Part shown: positions 43,903-53,715 of the stretch, in pieces
Layout: each line of letters starts with the position of its first letter
How positions within the stretch are numbered: the stretch's first letter is position 1
From: Phragmitibacter flavus
GTDB taxonomy: Bacteria; Verrucomicrobiota; Verrucomicrobiia; Verrucomicrobiales; Verrucomicrobiaceae
DNA: 64,000 bases
Assembly (NCBI RefSeq): GCF_005780165.1
Contig: NZ_VAUV01000001.1
Location: 248,001-312,000 of the forward strand
Reading direction: 5' to 3'
The notes under the pieces: generated by a model
Told to the model about the DNA's origin: nothing
The model's database searches: none
The model's input: the letters and a program-made list of their open reading frames with translations, nothing else
Position numbers and translations under genes: made by a program

Positions 43903-44790
43903 GTGAACGTGCACCACCTTGAGCTGTTTTATTACGTGGCCAAACACCACGGCATCAGTGCCGCTGCGCGTCACATTCCCTACGGCATTCAGCAACCCGC
44001 CATCAGCGCCCAGGTCATTAATCTTGAAGACAGCCTTGGGGTCACCTTGTTTCACCGACGTCCGTTTTCCCTCACCCAGGCCGGTCGGGAATTGTTTGCG
44101 TTTATCGAACCGTTCTTTGGAAAACTCAGCGACATCGATGCGCGCCTGCGCGGGGGTCGCGTGGTGCGCCTGCGCATTGGCGCACCCGAACCGATCCAGC
44201 ACAATTACCTGCCTGCGATGTTGCAGACTTTGAAAAAGCGCGTGCCCGAATTGAGTTTCAGCCTCACCTCCGGATTGCAGGATGTGTTTGAGCAACAGCT
44301 GCTCGCGCAGGAAATCGACATCGCTTTCACCGGCATCCACGGCAAGCCCGCGCCCGGCATCCAGTGTCAGGAAATGATCCGCATCCCGCTCGCGTTGGTG
44401 GTGCGTGAACGCAGCGGATTCAAAAAAGCCCAGCAGCTTTGGGAGATGGATCGCATTGACGAACCCCTTCTCTGCGTGCCCGTTCCAGAGCCCGTCACCA
44501 CCATCTTTCTGACCGAGTTGCAACGCCGTAAAATCGAATGGTATCCCAGTCTTGAACTGGCTTCGCTGGATCTTGTGGGCCGCTATGTGGCGGAGGGATT
44601 TGGCATCGGCCTCACCATCATGCAGCCCGATGTTCCAGCGCCTGCGGGAACGCGATTGATTCCCCTTACCGACTTCCCCGAAGTGCCGTATGCGGCGTTG
44701 TGGCTTGGCAAGATCAATCCCTTGCTCGAGACCGTCTTGCGCGAAGCTCGTTCCATCGCCGGCAAAGTATCCTCATTGTCACCCGCTTAA
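43903..44790 (+). CDS. LysR-family transcriptional regulator
   Basis: 295 residues. N-terminal winged helix-turn-helix: MNVHHLELFYYVAKHHGISAAARHI, then QQPAISAQVINLEDSLGVTLFHRRPFSLTQAGREL. The effector-binding domain (about 92-290) has RLRIGAPEPIQ and the late YVAEGFGIGLTIMQP. Starts at GTG 43903. It is divergent from the operon 43816-38235 and is its likely regulator; an intermediate or the end product would be the natural co-inducer. The SDR gene follows after three bases. Confidence 0.93.
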   Translation: MNVHHLELFYYVAKHHGISAAARHIPYGIQQPAISAQVINLEDSLGVTLFHRRPFSLTQAGRELFAFIEPFFGKLSDIDARLRGGRVVRLRIGAPEPIQHNYLPAMLQTLKKRVPELSFSLTSGLQDVFEQQLLAQEIDIAFTGIHGKPAPGIQCQEMIRIPLALVVRERSGFKKAQQLWEMDRIDEPLLCVPVPEPVTTIFLTELQRRKIEWYPSLELASLDLVGRYVAEGFGIGLTIMQPDVPAPAGTRLIPLTDFPEVPYAALWLGKINPLLETVLREARSIAGKVSSLSPA

Positions 44791-44793
44791 ATC

Positions 44794-45480
44794 ATGACTG
44801 CGAAAAAAACCGTATTGATCACAGGAGTCAGTCGTGGCTTGGGCCGCGCGATGGTTGATGAATTTATCGATCAAGGATGGACGGTGGCCGGTTGTTGTCG
44901 AAGTGCCGCTGCGGTGAAGGAACTGACCCAACAATATCCAGCGCCACATCTATTTGTGCAGGTCGATGTGGCTGATGACTCCGCAGTTGGAAGCTTCTGC
45001 GCGAACGTCGTGGAGCGACTTGGCGCACCTGATCTGGTGTTGAACAACGCCGCCGTGATCAACGGCAATGCCCCTCTCTGGGAAGTGCCGGTGCGCGAGT
45101 TTGGCGACGTGATCGATATCAACATCAAAGGCACTTATTCGGTGATCCGTCATGTAACTCCTGCGATGCTGAATCGTGGCACTGGAGTCATCGTCAATTT
45201 CTCTTCAGGCTGGGGTCGGAGCACCTCACCGGAGGTCGCGCCGTATTGTGCGAGCAAGTATGCCATTGAAGGTTTGTCGAAGGCCATGTCACAGGAAACC
45301 GGCGGTCGCGTTGCGGTGGTTGCTTTAAACCCCGGAATTATCGATACTGAAATGCTACGCCGTTGTTTTGGCGACGGGGCAGGAAGTTATGACGATGCCA
45401 AAGCCTGGGCGAAACGAGCGGTTCCGTATCTGATGAAGTTGGGTGTGCGCGACAATGGCAAGTCGCTGACGGCACCCTAA
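44794..45480 (+). CDS. short-chain dehydrogenase/reductase in the LysR transcript
   Basis: 228 residues. Cofactor loop ITGVSRGLGRAM near residue 9, Asn-Asn-Ala in LVLNNAAVI, catalytic Ser in FSSGWGRS, Tyr-Lys in YCASKYAIEG, then NPGIIDTEM. The Asp/Arg after strand 2 (CCRSAAA) favours NADPH. It begins three bases after the LysR stop, so it is co-transcribed with the regulator and may add a reduction step to the pathway encoded on the other strand. Confidence 0.88.
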   Translation: MTAKKTVLITGVSRGLGRAMVDEFIDQGWTVAGCCRSAAAVKELTQQYPAPHLFVQVDVADDSAVGSFCANVVERLGAPDLVLNNAAVINGNAPLWEVPVREFGDVIDINIKGTYSVIRHVTPAMLNRGTGVIVNFSSGWGRSTSPEVAPYCASKYAIEGLSKAMSQETGGRVAVVALNPGIIDTEMLRRCFGDGAGSYDDAKAWAKRAVPYLMKLGVRDNGKSLTAP

Positions 45481-45583
45481 GTAATGGTTCACTTGCACAG
45501 GTCCACTTGGATTATTACTTATTCTTTGCTTGTATCAGTATCGCGAAAAAGGCTAGAAAGGATGGCAACCACCACGCTATCCC

Positions 45584-48500
45584 ATGAAAAAAACACCTTG
45601 GATCATTTATGTTGGAGCAGCACTGACGCTGGCACCCTTGCATGCCCAGTCATATCAAGGAGCAGAAGCTCTCTTAAAACAACTCGAATCTCAGCAGGAT
45701 GCCGGTGGGACAAAAGAGGGCAAACCGGATGCCGTGGCGGCATTGCTCGCCGAGATCAACAAGTTTCAGGCGGACGCGGCTCAACTTGCGCCCGAGGAAG
45801 CTGCGATCAAGTGGTTGGCACTATTCGATGTCTATGCGGCGATTCCCCAGGAGGCACTATATCGTCAAGGCAATCGGGCGGACCGGCTTTCCCTGCAACG
45901 ATTGATTGAATCCCTCCCACCCAGCAGTGCATGGCCGGCGCTGGCCACGGAAGTAAACAAACGTGTCAAAGATGGCAAGAGTCTCCTTCCGAGCGGTTTG
46001 TCTTTACTAACCGCCGTGCTGAATGGAGAGGCAGCCTCGCGCCAAAAAGCCGTGGATGAATTGCTGGCCGCTGTGAAAAAGAAAGCAGGGATGGAGCAAT
46101 ACGTCCGCGATCATCTTGAAGACACCATCACGCAGGTTTCGGCTGCGCTGGTAGACCATAGCGGAACCCCCGAGGAAAAGCTCGCCCAGTTTGAAGACGC
46201 GCTGGATGCTTTTGAAAAGAATGACGAACGTCGCACCAATCGTCTTGGCGGGCTTCATGTCCCCAATCTTCTCAAAATCGTGGGCAAAGAGAAGGCGCAG
46301 GCCTATCTGTTGCGAAGTTTCAAGTCGAAAGCTGAGCTTGAGATCGATGACAAGGACATGATCAAGCTGGCGGCGGAAACTGCTTTGGCCAACATTGAGG
46401 CACTGCCCAAGCCAATCTGGAATTTGGTGCGGGGAGAAGATGACATCGCTTTGTTTGAGGCCTTCCAAAAGAAATTTCCCGAAGCTGAAAAAGACTGGCA
46501 CCGTGACCACGCCGAAGCCGTCTACCTGCTGGCACTCATCATCAAAGATCGCAGCGATGACGCCGCCAAGTTCATGATGGAATTGCTGGCCAAATCAGAA
46601 GACGGAACCATCTCATTGAGCAGCGGAAATTTTGAGGAGTTGCAACGCAAAGGTTACGGCAAACAGGTGCTGACCTTTTTGAAGGACATGCTCGCACGCG
46701 ATCCTTCGCTGCCATTGTGGTCGGATTTCATCAACCTTTCTGCACAGGAAAGTTCTGCGGCAGATGCTCTCGCTTTCATCAAGACAACGATGACAAAGCC
46801 GGACCTCAGTGAAGCCGCGCGAGAAGCTGTCCAACCTTATTATTATGCGGCGCTGCTCTCAGCGGATGAAGTGGACGAAGGCATAAAAATCCTGCGCGCA
46901 TTGGTGGCGGTAGATCCGTTGATGAAGCCTGACGAAACTGGCGAGGAACTCAAAAAGCGGTTTGAGCGCCTGGGTCTGCCGATGCCTGAAGGAGGTGCCC
47001 CTGGCGGCAACACGTTGCGTGCGACCATCGATAAACATCAGCGCCTTTGCGTCCAACTTGCCCGTCTCGGTGTGCTGCTGAAGAAGCCTGAACTTATCAG
47101 CGAGGGATTCGATCAGGGGTCGGCCGTATTTGCCAAATTAAGCCCGGCTCAGCTAAGCCAGACCAGCATTCCCAACTTATTGCTGCAGTTGATGGTCGAG
47201 AATGGAAAGGGAGTTGAAGCGGAAAAGTTGGTGCTTGAATTTTTAACGGGACAAATCAAGTCCCAAAAGGAACATGGCGATCCCTATCTTAGCAATGGTC
47301 CCTATGCACTGAACGCGCTTGCGTATGTCTATCATCAAGCTGGCAGACATGAGGACGTATTGACACTCCTTGATGAAGCCCCTTGGTGGGGTGCACCGGA
47401 TCTGGCTTACACATCCAGTTCTTCGATGGGTAAAACCTCCCTCCACGCCATGGCAGCGGAGGCGTTGTTGAAGGCGGGCAAAAAAGATCAAGCAAACAAG
47501 ATCGTTTCCCACATGCTTAGGACATCACCCGGAGATGATGATGCCTACCAGTTGCTCATCGACATTGGTGGAGACGGCGTGATGCAGCAGCTTGATGAAG
47601 TCATGAAAGTGGATGCCTTTCAAGAACGTCCGTTAATCTGGAAAGCCAAACTTCAGCTCGAGGCCGGTCAGGTTGATGAAGCAGAAAAATCGGTGCGCGC
47701 GGCCATTGCTATTGATCCCAGCGATGGCGAACAGGGCAAGGGCGACCGCATGCGTGCCTACGCAGTGCTTGGTGACATCCTCGAGAAGAAGGGCGATGCC
47801 GAGCAGGCGGGGATCATGCGTGGTGCGGTGGCTGCGATCCGGCTTTCCGAAGATGCGGATGACTGGTGGAATGCCGGATTGCTCACTCGTGCGGTAAAAA
47901 TGTATGAGTCTGCCCTGCACCTCTTTGCCGATGCCTATTGCATCCAGTCGCGGCTCGCTTTGCGATACAGCGAGCTGGGTGAATTCGACAAAGCGGAGCT
48001 TCATTATCGTCGTGCGTATGAGCTGATGCCGGACAGCTTTGGACGCATTGAAAGCCACTGCTTTGGTTGTGAAGGCGCGTTCCGCGGAGAACGTGCCCAG
48101 AACGTTGCCGACAAGGTATTCACCAAACTGGCCGCCGAGAAACCTGACAAGGCCCAGGTGTTCTATCTACTGGGGTATCTTCGCCAGGCCCAGGGTCGAC
48201 ACGAGGAAGCCGCCGATCAGTATCGCAAGGCCGTGGAGCTTGATCCAGACTATTTCAACGCCTACAAAAAACTGGCGGAGTTGACGGAAGAGATTCATCT
48301 GCCGGATGTTGAGCGTGACACGGTGGCGCTGGCGATGTTCCGTCTCGATCCCTACGGCAAGCACGGCGCGGCCGCCCTCTCCAAAATGTCGGATCTCAAG
48401 CGTCTTTGGGATACCATTCTGGCTTCGCGAGACAAGTTCCCTACAACCGCTACCAAGTCGGTTTATCGTCTCGAAGCCTCGCGTGAGGCATTGCAACAAC

Positions 48501-48637
48501 GGCAACAAGGGATGGATGTGGATGAGCAATACGCGAGCCGTGGAAATCCAAGGGCGGCATTGTTGCAGCAGTTCTCGTCGCATCCGTTGATTTCCTATGT
48601 GGCCTCGCTGCTGGAAGGTTTGCAGCGTCAGAATTGA
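45584..48637 (+). CDS. large secreted TPR protein
   Basis: 1017 residues. Signal peptide about 1-21 (IIYVGAALTLAPLHAQS). The body is helical throughout, with clear TPR units in the last third: LALRYSELGEFDKAELHYRRAYELMPD and FYLLGYLRQAQGRHEEAADQYRKAVELDPDYFNAYKKLAEL. Earlier repeats are degenerate. A pair of cysteines (HCFGCEG) interrupts the last repeats. It ends in a Gln/Arg-rich segment. Resembles large periplasmic scaffold proteins of this phylum; no partner is encoded next to it except the LamG-like gene 55 bases downstream. Confidence 0.82.
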   Translation: MKKTPWIIYVGAALTLAPLHAQSYQGAEALLKQLESQQDAGGTKEGKPDAVAALLAEINKFQADAAQLAPEEAAIKWLALFDVYAAIPQEALYRQGNRADRLSLQRLIESLPPSSAWPALATEVNKRVKDGKSLLPSGLSLLTAVLNGEAASRQKAVDELLAAVKKKAGMEQYVRDHLEDTITQVSAALVDHSGTPEEKLAQFEDALDAFEKNDERRTNRLGGLHVPNLLKIVGKEKAQAYLLRSFKSKAELEIDDKDMIKLAAETALANIEALPKPIWNLVRGEDDIALFEAFQKKFPEAEKDWHRDHAEAVYLLALIIKDRSDDAAKFMMELLAKSEDGTISLSSGNFEELQRKGYGKQVLTFLKDMLARDPSLPLWSDFINLSAQESSAADALAFIKTTMTKPDLSEAAREAVQPYYYAALLSADEVDEGIKILRALVAVDPLMKPDETGEELKKRFERLGLPMPEGGAPGGNTLRATIDKHQRLCVQLARLGVLLKKPELISEGFDQGSAVFAKLSPAQLSQTSIPNLLLQLMVENGKGVEAEKLVLEFLTGQIKSQKEHGDPYLSNGPYALNALAYVYHQAGRHEDVLTLLDEAPWWGAPDLAYTSSSSMGKTSLHAMAAEALLKAGKKDQANKIVSHMLRTSPGDDDAYQLLIDIGGDGVMQQLDEVMKVDAFQERPLIWKAKLQLEAGQVDEAEKSVRAAIAIDPSDGEQGKGDRMRAYAVLGDILEKKGDAEQAGIMRGAVAAIRLSEDADDWWNAGLLTRAVKMYESALHLFADAYCIQSRLALRYSELGEFDKAELHYRRAYELMPDSFGRIESHCFGCEGAFRGERAQNVADKVFTKLAAEKPDKAQVFYLLGYLRQAQGRHEEAADQYRKAVELDPDYFNAYKKLAELTEEIHLPDVERDTVALAMFRLDPYGKHGAAALSKMSDLKRLWDTILASRDKFPTTATKSVYRLEASREALQQRQQGMDVDEQYASRGNPRAALLQQFSSHPLISYVASLLEGLQRQN

Positions 48638-48692
48638 TTGCAACACTTCGAATTTGCTGTTGCAGCATGCCTCCGGCTTGATTTGACTCTTG

Positions 48693-49991
48693 ATGTTTTT
48701 GTTTATGATGAACCCCGTCGCCCTCCTCTGCACTGTTGGATTTGGACTTATGAATGTTTCGTTTGCACCGGTTGCCGAAGATCGTGATCACGCTGCGCGG
48801 GTCGCTTTCGTGATGAACACGCCGGGTTGTGTGGCGTTTTGGGACTTCGTAAAACGTGAACCGGATGGCAAACAACGCTTCACCGCCCATGTGCCCGCAG
48901 GTGCTTCCAACGACTACGCTCTTGATGCGGCGAACTACATCAAGGATTACTGGGGGGAAGGGCGTGAGGCTTCTTATGCGGATTTCCCTCTTCTTGGGCG
49001 CGGTCCTTTTGGCGAGGCGATCCAGATTCGCAAGGAAGACGATCCAACTTTCCGCCCTTTTCTCTATGTGCCCCGGGAACGTTTGCATGACTCCCCCATC
49101 GACATCAAGGGAGCCAATCAATCGGTGACCGTGGTGGTCTGGGCGATTCGGGAAAGCGGGAATCATGCGCTTGCGGGCATCTGGCATGAAGGCACCGATT
49201 TGAAACAGAACGAAACATCTTCGATTCAAAAGGTGGAGCGTGGCCAGCGTCAATACGCGCTTTTTGCCGGACTCAACAAGGCGGGTTCTGCTTGTGGTCA
49301 TGTTTCAGAGAATGGCGCGAGTTCGTTTCTCAATCGGTATGCTTTGCACAAGTCCAACTCGGCGGACATTTCACCGGCGGTTCCTTCCGACTCCCCGGCT
49401 GAGGTGCTTGATGCTTCATGGCAGTGTTTTGCGATGACCTTTGATTATGAACGCGATGAGCTCACCAGTTGGCTGAATGGTCGCTCGGGTGATCGCTGGC
49501 TGGACAATCCTCAGAAAGATGGTCTGATCTCCTCCGCCTACAACGCCTGGAAGCAGGGACATCTCAATCGCGAGCCCGGCATGCAACCGGGAGAAGACGC
49601 GAACTTTCCAAAAGATCAGTTCTACAATCCGCCGGAAGAGAAAACGGTGTCCGTGAAAGTTCTGCAGGAAAGCGAGGCTGAACGGGTGGAGCTACGTGAG
49701 TATCCCTACACGCGTGTGAAGGTCACCCTGAAAAAATCAGCGGCGGGCGACTGGACGCTTGTAGATCGCGATCTGGTGGGGCTGCGGCTCAATCCTTGGT
49801 GGTATCCGCACGATCTCTATACTCCGGCCAGTGATGGCAGTGGCGGACCATTCACCATTGGACGGGTCATCCACAGCTCGCGCAGCGTTGGGTTCACTGG
49901 CTGGATCGGTGGCGTGGCGGTGTTCAACCGAGCCTTGAGCGGGGACGAATTGAAGGCGCTTCCTGCCGTGGCTTCAAAACCTAAACAGTGA
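48693..49991 (+). CDS. secreted LamG/concanavalin-like protein
   Basis: 432 residues. Leader about 1-25 depending on the start (in-frame TTG 48690, ATG 48693, 48705 and 48708). The closing stretch VGFTGWIGGVAVFNRALSGDELKALP is the end of a laminin-G-like/concanavalin jelly roll, as are GCVAFWDFV near the start, SVTVVVWAI and WQCFAMTFDYERDELTSWLNG. A long insert (about 255-360) splits the domain. Such proteins bind or trim glycans at the surface; no catalytic residues are claimed. Confidence 0.78.
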   Translation: MFLFMMNPVALLCTVGFGLMNVSFAPVAEDRDHAARVAFVMNTPGCVAFWDFVKREPDGKQRFTAHVPAGASNDYALDAANYIKDYWGEGREASYADFPLLGRGPFGEAIQIRKEDDPTFRPFLYVPRERLHDSPIDIKGANQSVTVVVWAIRESGNHALAGIWHEGTDLKQNETSSIQKVERGQRQYALFAGLNKAGSACGHVSENGASSFLNRYALHKSNSADISPAVPSDSPAEVLDASWQCFAMTFDYERDELTSWLNGRSGDRWLDNPQKDGLISSAYNAWKQGHLNREPGMQPGEDANFPKDQFYNPPEEKTVSVKVLQESEAERVELREYPYTRVKVTLKKSAAGDWTLVDRDLVGLRLNPWWYPHDLYTPASDGSGGPFTIGRVIHSSRSVGFTGWIGGVAVFNRALSGDELKALPAVASKPKQ

Positions 49992-49994
49992 TTT

Positions 49995-50083
49995 GGAGTG
50001 CGGTGCTCGGCACCGTTTTGGTTGGGGAGGCCATGTTGCTTGTAGCGTCCGGCGAGCCAAAGCGCCGAGAATCGGCGCACTCC
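49995..50083. repeat. foldback repeat between convergent genes
   Basis: Outer arms GGAGTGCG (49995-50002) and CGCACTCC (50076-50083) are a perfect inverted repeat. Inside are two perfect hairpins, CGGTGC-TCG-GCACCG (50001-50015) and GCGCCGA-GAA-TCGGCGC (50062-50078). It fills the gap between two convergent stop codons and may act as a terminator. Confidence 0.7.
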
Positions 50084-50090
50084 TCAACGA

Positions 50091-50699
50091 CTACTTGCCC
50101 TTCTTGGCGTCGTCTTTCTGAAGTTCGAGCACAAAAATCAACTGCCCGACGCCCCATTTGGGTCCGCTGATAAAGAGGGGACTGTCGGGACGGAGGACAG
50201 TGTCGGTCTTGACCAGCACCTGCTGTCCGCGCCAGAACTGAATGTGGAGATTCAACCCATTGTTTTCAGTTGCTCCCTTGGAGTCCAGTTTCAGGAAGAC
50301 TTCACGAGAAGGAACCACCCAAGACTCGTATTCGCGGAACACTACCTGGGTATGCTGACCAATCACTTCGAACCTTTCAAAAGGAAACGCCTTGGCCAGC
50401 CGTTTGCTCAAACCCGGAAATTCCGGGGGATCGACTGGTGCCGGTTTGTCCGGGTTGGCGGCACTGGCGTAGACCAATGCGCCCCAGACGCTTCCGTCTT
50501 TAGCCGCTTCCACACCAGGGGTGGGCGCAGGACTGGGTGACGGGTTGGATGCCGGGGCGGGGGTGGAGGCTGAGGCTGAGGAAGCAGGTGGATCTACCGT
50601 CTGTGCGTTCACGCGCACATCGACGCTCATGGTCGCGCCAGCAACGAGGACACTGATCGTTAATGACGCAAAAAATAACTGGGGATGTGGCATGAACAT
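50091..50699 (-). CDS. exported Pro/Ser/Ala-rich protein in the ECF sigma operon
   Basis: About 202 residues. A hydrophobic leader (LFFASLTISVLVAGATM) is followed by a Pro/Ala/Ser linker (about 35-65) and a compact C-terminal domain with FERFEVIGQHTQVVFREYESWVVPSREVFLKLDS and a beta-rich end (GQLIFVLELQKDD). No family recognised. Start at the ATG 50699 or 50693. It follows the anti-sigma gene by 34 bases on the same strand, so it is probably controlled by that sigma factor. Confidence 0.7.
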   Translation of the reverse strand: MFMPHPQLFFASLTISVLVAGATMSVDVRVNAQTVDPPASSASASTPAPASNPSPSPAPTPGVEAAKDGSVWGALVYASAANPDKPAPVDPPEFPGLSKRLAKAFPFERFEVIGQHTQVVFREYESWVVPSREVFLKLDSKGATENNGLNLHIQFWRGQQVLVKTDTVLRPDSPLFISGPKWGVGQLIFVLELQKDDAKKGK

Positions 50700-50733
50700 G
50701 AAGTGGAGGATCAATCGGCAAACAGGTCACGCA

Positions 50734-51369
50734 TCAACGGCTGGCGAAGATGGGTTGATCGCGTCCGTTTTTGGACATGACCAGCAGCACCGAACCTTTT
50801 TCGTCGAACAACGTCGTGGCCGTGCGGTCAACGCCCATCTCACTGTGATGGACGTTGATTCCGGCGATGTCGTAGTCCGCAGGGATGCTTTCCAAACCTT
50901 CCAGCATCAACACGGTGGCATCGGCGGCATCGCTGCGATAGGCGCTGGCCTGGATGCTCGGGTTGGGGGCGTAGAAGCTAAGGATCTGCGTGGTCGGGCG
51001 GTCCTGACGCGCAACAAACAAGGCGATGGTGATGGCGGAAGCCAGTCCGGCAAGCGCCCAGGGCGAGCGCAACCAGCTGAACCAACCGGCGGCAGTGACA
51101 CTGGTCGCGGCCGGAACGTGAGCGCGTTCTTCAGCACGCTGCAAGTCGGCGATGCGTTCCTGGATTTGCGTATTGAAGAAGTCGGCGTGCGGAACTTCGC
51201 GTTCCATGCTGACGTGATCTCGCAGGGCGGCGCTGATCTTGCGCATGGTGTCAGCCTCCTCGCGCAGGGCGGGGTCGGCAGCCATCATGGCCTCAAAGCG
51301 GGTGGTTTCCTGCTCACTGAGCTCACCGTCGAGCCAGCGGGCTAGCAATTGATCATCAGGCGTTTTCAT
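50734..51369 (-). CDS. anti-sigma factor, zinc-finger-less membrane type
   Basis: 211 residues. N-terminal cytoplasmic part (DDQLLARWLDGELSEQETTRFEAMMAADPALREEADTMRKI) has the anti-sigma helical pattern but no His-x3-Cys-x2-Cys zinc motif. One membrane helix (about 105-122, WALAGLASAITIALFV) leads to a periplasmic domain ending SVLLVMSKNG. It overlaps the sigma gene by 14 bases, the standard arrangement for a sigma factor and its membrane inhibitor. Confidence 0.85.
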   Translation of the reverse strand: MKTPDDQLLARWLDGELSEQETTRFEAMMAADPALREEADTMRKISAALRDHVSMEREVPHADFFNTQIQERIADLQRAEERAHVPAATSVTAAGWFSWLRSPWALAGLASAITIALFVARQDRPTTQILSFYAPNPSIQASAYRSDAADATVLMLEGLESIPADYDIAGINVHHSEMGVDRTATTLFDEKGSVLLVMSKNGRDQPIFASR

Positions 51370-52000
51370 AGGTGTCCTTTAACAGTTCTTGGAGTTTTTT
51401 TCGGGCGTAAAAGAGGCGGCTCATCACCGTGCCCACGGTGGATTGCATGATTTCGGCGATTTCTTCGTAGCTGTTGCCTTCCACCTCGCGGAGGAGGATG
51501 GCGGTGCGGTGGTCGGGAGAAAGTTGGGCGATGGCTTGGTGGATACGTTTGCCAATCTCCTGATTTTTCATGGCTTCATCAGGTGCCGGATCAGACTTTG
51601 GCACCGCCTCGGCCCCCACCGCGATGGCCGCGTTGATTTCGTCATTGAACTCGCCATCGCCCTGGATTTTGCGTTTGCGCATCCAGTCGTAGGCGACGTT
51701 GTGCGTGATGCGGTAAATCCAGGTGTAAAAGGCCGAGTCGCCCTTGAAGGAGCCAAGCGCCCGCCACGCCTTGATGAAGGCGTTCTGGGCGAGATCCCAG
51801 GCGTCTTGTTCGTTGTGGACGAGATGGTAGCACATACCGTAAACCTTTCCGCGATAGCGGGTGACCAGCAGATCAAACGCTTTCGCATTGCCCTGCTGGG
51901 CCTGCCGGACCAGGTCAGCATCCGACAGCTCAACATCGGGTGGGCTGCTTGCAGAAGATGACATGATGGTAGGCGAAGAGTAGGACGAGGGTTGGGCCAT
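51356..52000 (-). CDS. ECF RNA polymerase sigma factor (RpoE-like)
   Basis: 214 residues. Region 2 (DLLVTRYRGKVYGMCYHLVHNEQDAWDLAQNAFIKAWRALGSFKGDSAFYTWIYRITHNVAYDWMRKRK) and region 4 (IAQLSPDHRTAILLREVEGNSYEEIAEIMQSTVGTVMSRLFYARKKL) are complete, joined by a variable acidic linker. The N-terminus is Ser-rich; an internal ATG at 51964 is an alternative start. Envelope-stress type, held at the membrane by the product of the overlapping downstream gene. Confidence 0.94.
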   Translation of the reverse strand: MAQPSSYSSPTIMSSSASSPPDVELSDADLVRQAQQGNAKAFDLLVTRYRGKVYGMCYHLVHNEQDAWDLAQNAFIKAWRALGSFKGDSAFYTWIYRITHNVAYDWMRKRKIQGDGEFNDEINAAIAVGAEAVPKSDPAPDEAMKNQEIGKRIHQAIAQLSPDHRTAILLREVEGNSYEEIAEIMQSTVGTVMSRLFYARKKLQELLKDTYENA

Positions 52001-52332
52001 GGTTATTCAAACAGAAATTTACAAAGTAACAAGTCCGACGGTGGATGTTGGGAAGTTCACTGCCGTGACGGTGAAAGTGGCCCGGAGGACATCCGCGCAT
52101 GGACTCGAGTCTGTCTGGATGAGCACCGCTCAATTCGAGCGACAGTGTAATTTCGAACAACGTGCATGCGAACCATTCTGAAACACGGGTCCACATTCTT
52201 AATTTGCCATCGGCAGCATTCTGTTTAACGTATTTACCCCCTGCGCCTATTGCCTTGCCTGAAAGCGCGGCGGATTCCCGTTCCGTTCCCCTGTCATTCG
52301 CATTCTGTTTTTTCTCCATTCCGACCGTTTCT

Positions 52333-53673
52333 ATGAACATCACGCTCGAAACCCAGCCCAATTGCCGCGCCGTCATCCACGTTGAGATTCCCTCCAGCGA
52401 TGTGCAACGCGAACGCGATTCCGTCACCACCAACTACGTGCGCTACGCCAAGCTGCCAGGCTTCCGCCCAGGCAAGGCTCCGAAAGCCGTGGTCGCGAAG
52501 AAATATCAGCCACAGATCCGCGAAGAGTTGGAGCAGGCTCTTGTCCGTCTCGGCTATCAGGAAGCGGCCAAGCGCAATGATGTGGATATCTTGAACGTGT
52601 TGAACGTCAAAGACCAGTCGCTGCATCAGGATGAGTCGTTCACCTTCTCCCTTGAAGTCAGCACGGTTCCAAAATTCGAACTGCCGGAATACAAAGGCAT
52701 CGCGGTGAAACTTCCTCGCGTGGAAGTCGGCGATGACGATGTGGAGCACGAATTGCTTCACCTTCGCGAGCGTTACCAGACTTTTAAAGATGTCGAGCGC
52801 CCAGCCGCCATCGGTGACTTCGCGGTGGTCACCGCCGAAGGCACCGTCGACGGACAACTGGTTGCCGACGCGTTCCCTGAGGCACCAGCATTCCTCAAGA
52901 AGATGGACGGCAACTGGCTGGAACTCACCGAAGAGGAGAGCTTCCTCCCTGGCTTTTTCGCCGCGTTGGTCGGCATCAGCAAGGACGAGGAGCGCAGCGT
53001 GACCATCGAGGTGCCTGAAGATTTCCCGTTCGAAGCCGCCCGTGGCAAGAGCCTGGTTTTCAATGTCAAATGCAGCGGCGTGAAGGAGAAGGAACTGCCT
53101 CCCTTGGACGAAGATTTTGCCAAGAAGGTGAACCCGGAGTGGGACCTTGAGCGGCTGCGCACCGAAGTAAAAGCCGCCGTGACGCAACGGCGTGAGCGCT
53201 CCCGCGAAGAAGCCAAAACCAATCAGGTCTTGGAGTTTTTGACCGAACGTCTTGAGTTTGAACTTCCTCAGGAAGCCGTGAACCGCGAGGCCCAACGCCG
53301 CACCAACGAAATCGCCAGCAACGCGCTTCGTCAGGGCATGGACCAGCAGGCGATCATGGAAGCCCAGGAGCAGATCGTCAGCGCAGCGACCCAGCAGGCT
53401 CGCCAAAACGTCAAGGTGGACTTCATCCTTAGCGAGATCGCCAAACGCGAAAACATCTCGGTCACCGAAGAGCAACTCCGCCGCGCATTGGCCCAGATCG
53501 CCATGCAGGAACGCATTGCTCCGAAAAAGCTTCTCAACGACGCCCGCAAAAATGGGCTTATCGAACGCCTTCGTGCGGATTTGTTGATCCAGAACTCGAT
53601 CCAATTCTTGAAAGAGCAAGCCGCCATCGAAGAAGTTGAACCGGAAAAAGAAGACTGCGGGCACAAGCATTAA
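52333..53673 (+). CDS. tig: trigger factor
   Basis: Ribosome-bound chaperone with peptidyl-prolyl isomerase activity. 446 residues. The ribosome-binding domain ends with the signature YAKLPGFRPGKAPKAVV near residue 40. The FKBP-like domain (about 155-245) has a worn IGDFAVVTAEGTVDG and SFLPGFFAALVGISKDEERSVTIEVPEDF. The C-terminal helical cradle follows and the chain ends in a His-containing acidic tail (DCGHKH). The ATG at 52333 gives the conserved start; the frame is open 57 codons upstream but is not conserved. A strong terminator follows. Confidence 0.93.
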   Translation: MNITLETQPNCRAVIHVEIPSSDVQRERDSVTTNYVRYAKLPGFRPGKAPKAVVAKKYQPQIREELEQALVRLGYQEAAKRNDVDILNVLNVKDQSLHQDESFTFSLEVSTVPKFELPEYKGIAVKLPRVEVGDDDVEHELLHLRERYQTFKDVERPAAIGDFAVVTAEGTVDGQLVADAFPEAPAFLKKMDGNWLELTEEESFLPGFFAALVGISKDEERSVTIEVPEDFPFEAARGKSLVFNVKCSGVKEKELPPLDEDFAKKVNPEWDLERLRTEVKAAVTQRRERSREEAKTNQVLEFLTERLEFELPQEAVNREAQRRTNEIASNALRQGMDQQAIMEAQEQIVSAATQQARQNVKVDFILSEIAKRENISVTEEQLRRALAQIAMQERIAPKKLLNDARKNGLIERLRADLLIQNSIQFLKEQAAIEEVEPEKEDCGHKH

Positions 53674-53715
53674 TCACCAGGCGTGAATCGCCAGGCGATA
53701 GAAATTAATTGAATG

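Noticed and set aside
52294..53670. 458-codon minus-strand frame opposite trigger factor
   Set aside because: Shadow of a codon-biased gene; the plus strand has clear trigger-factor motifs and a terminator.
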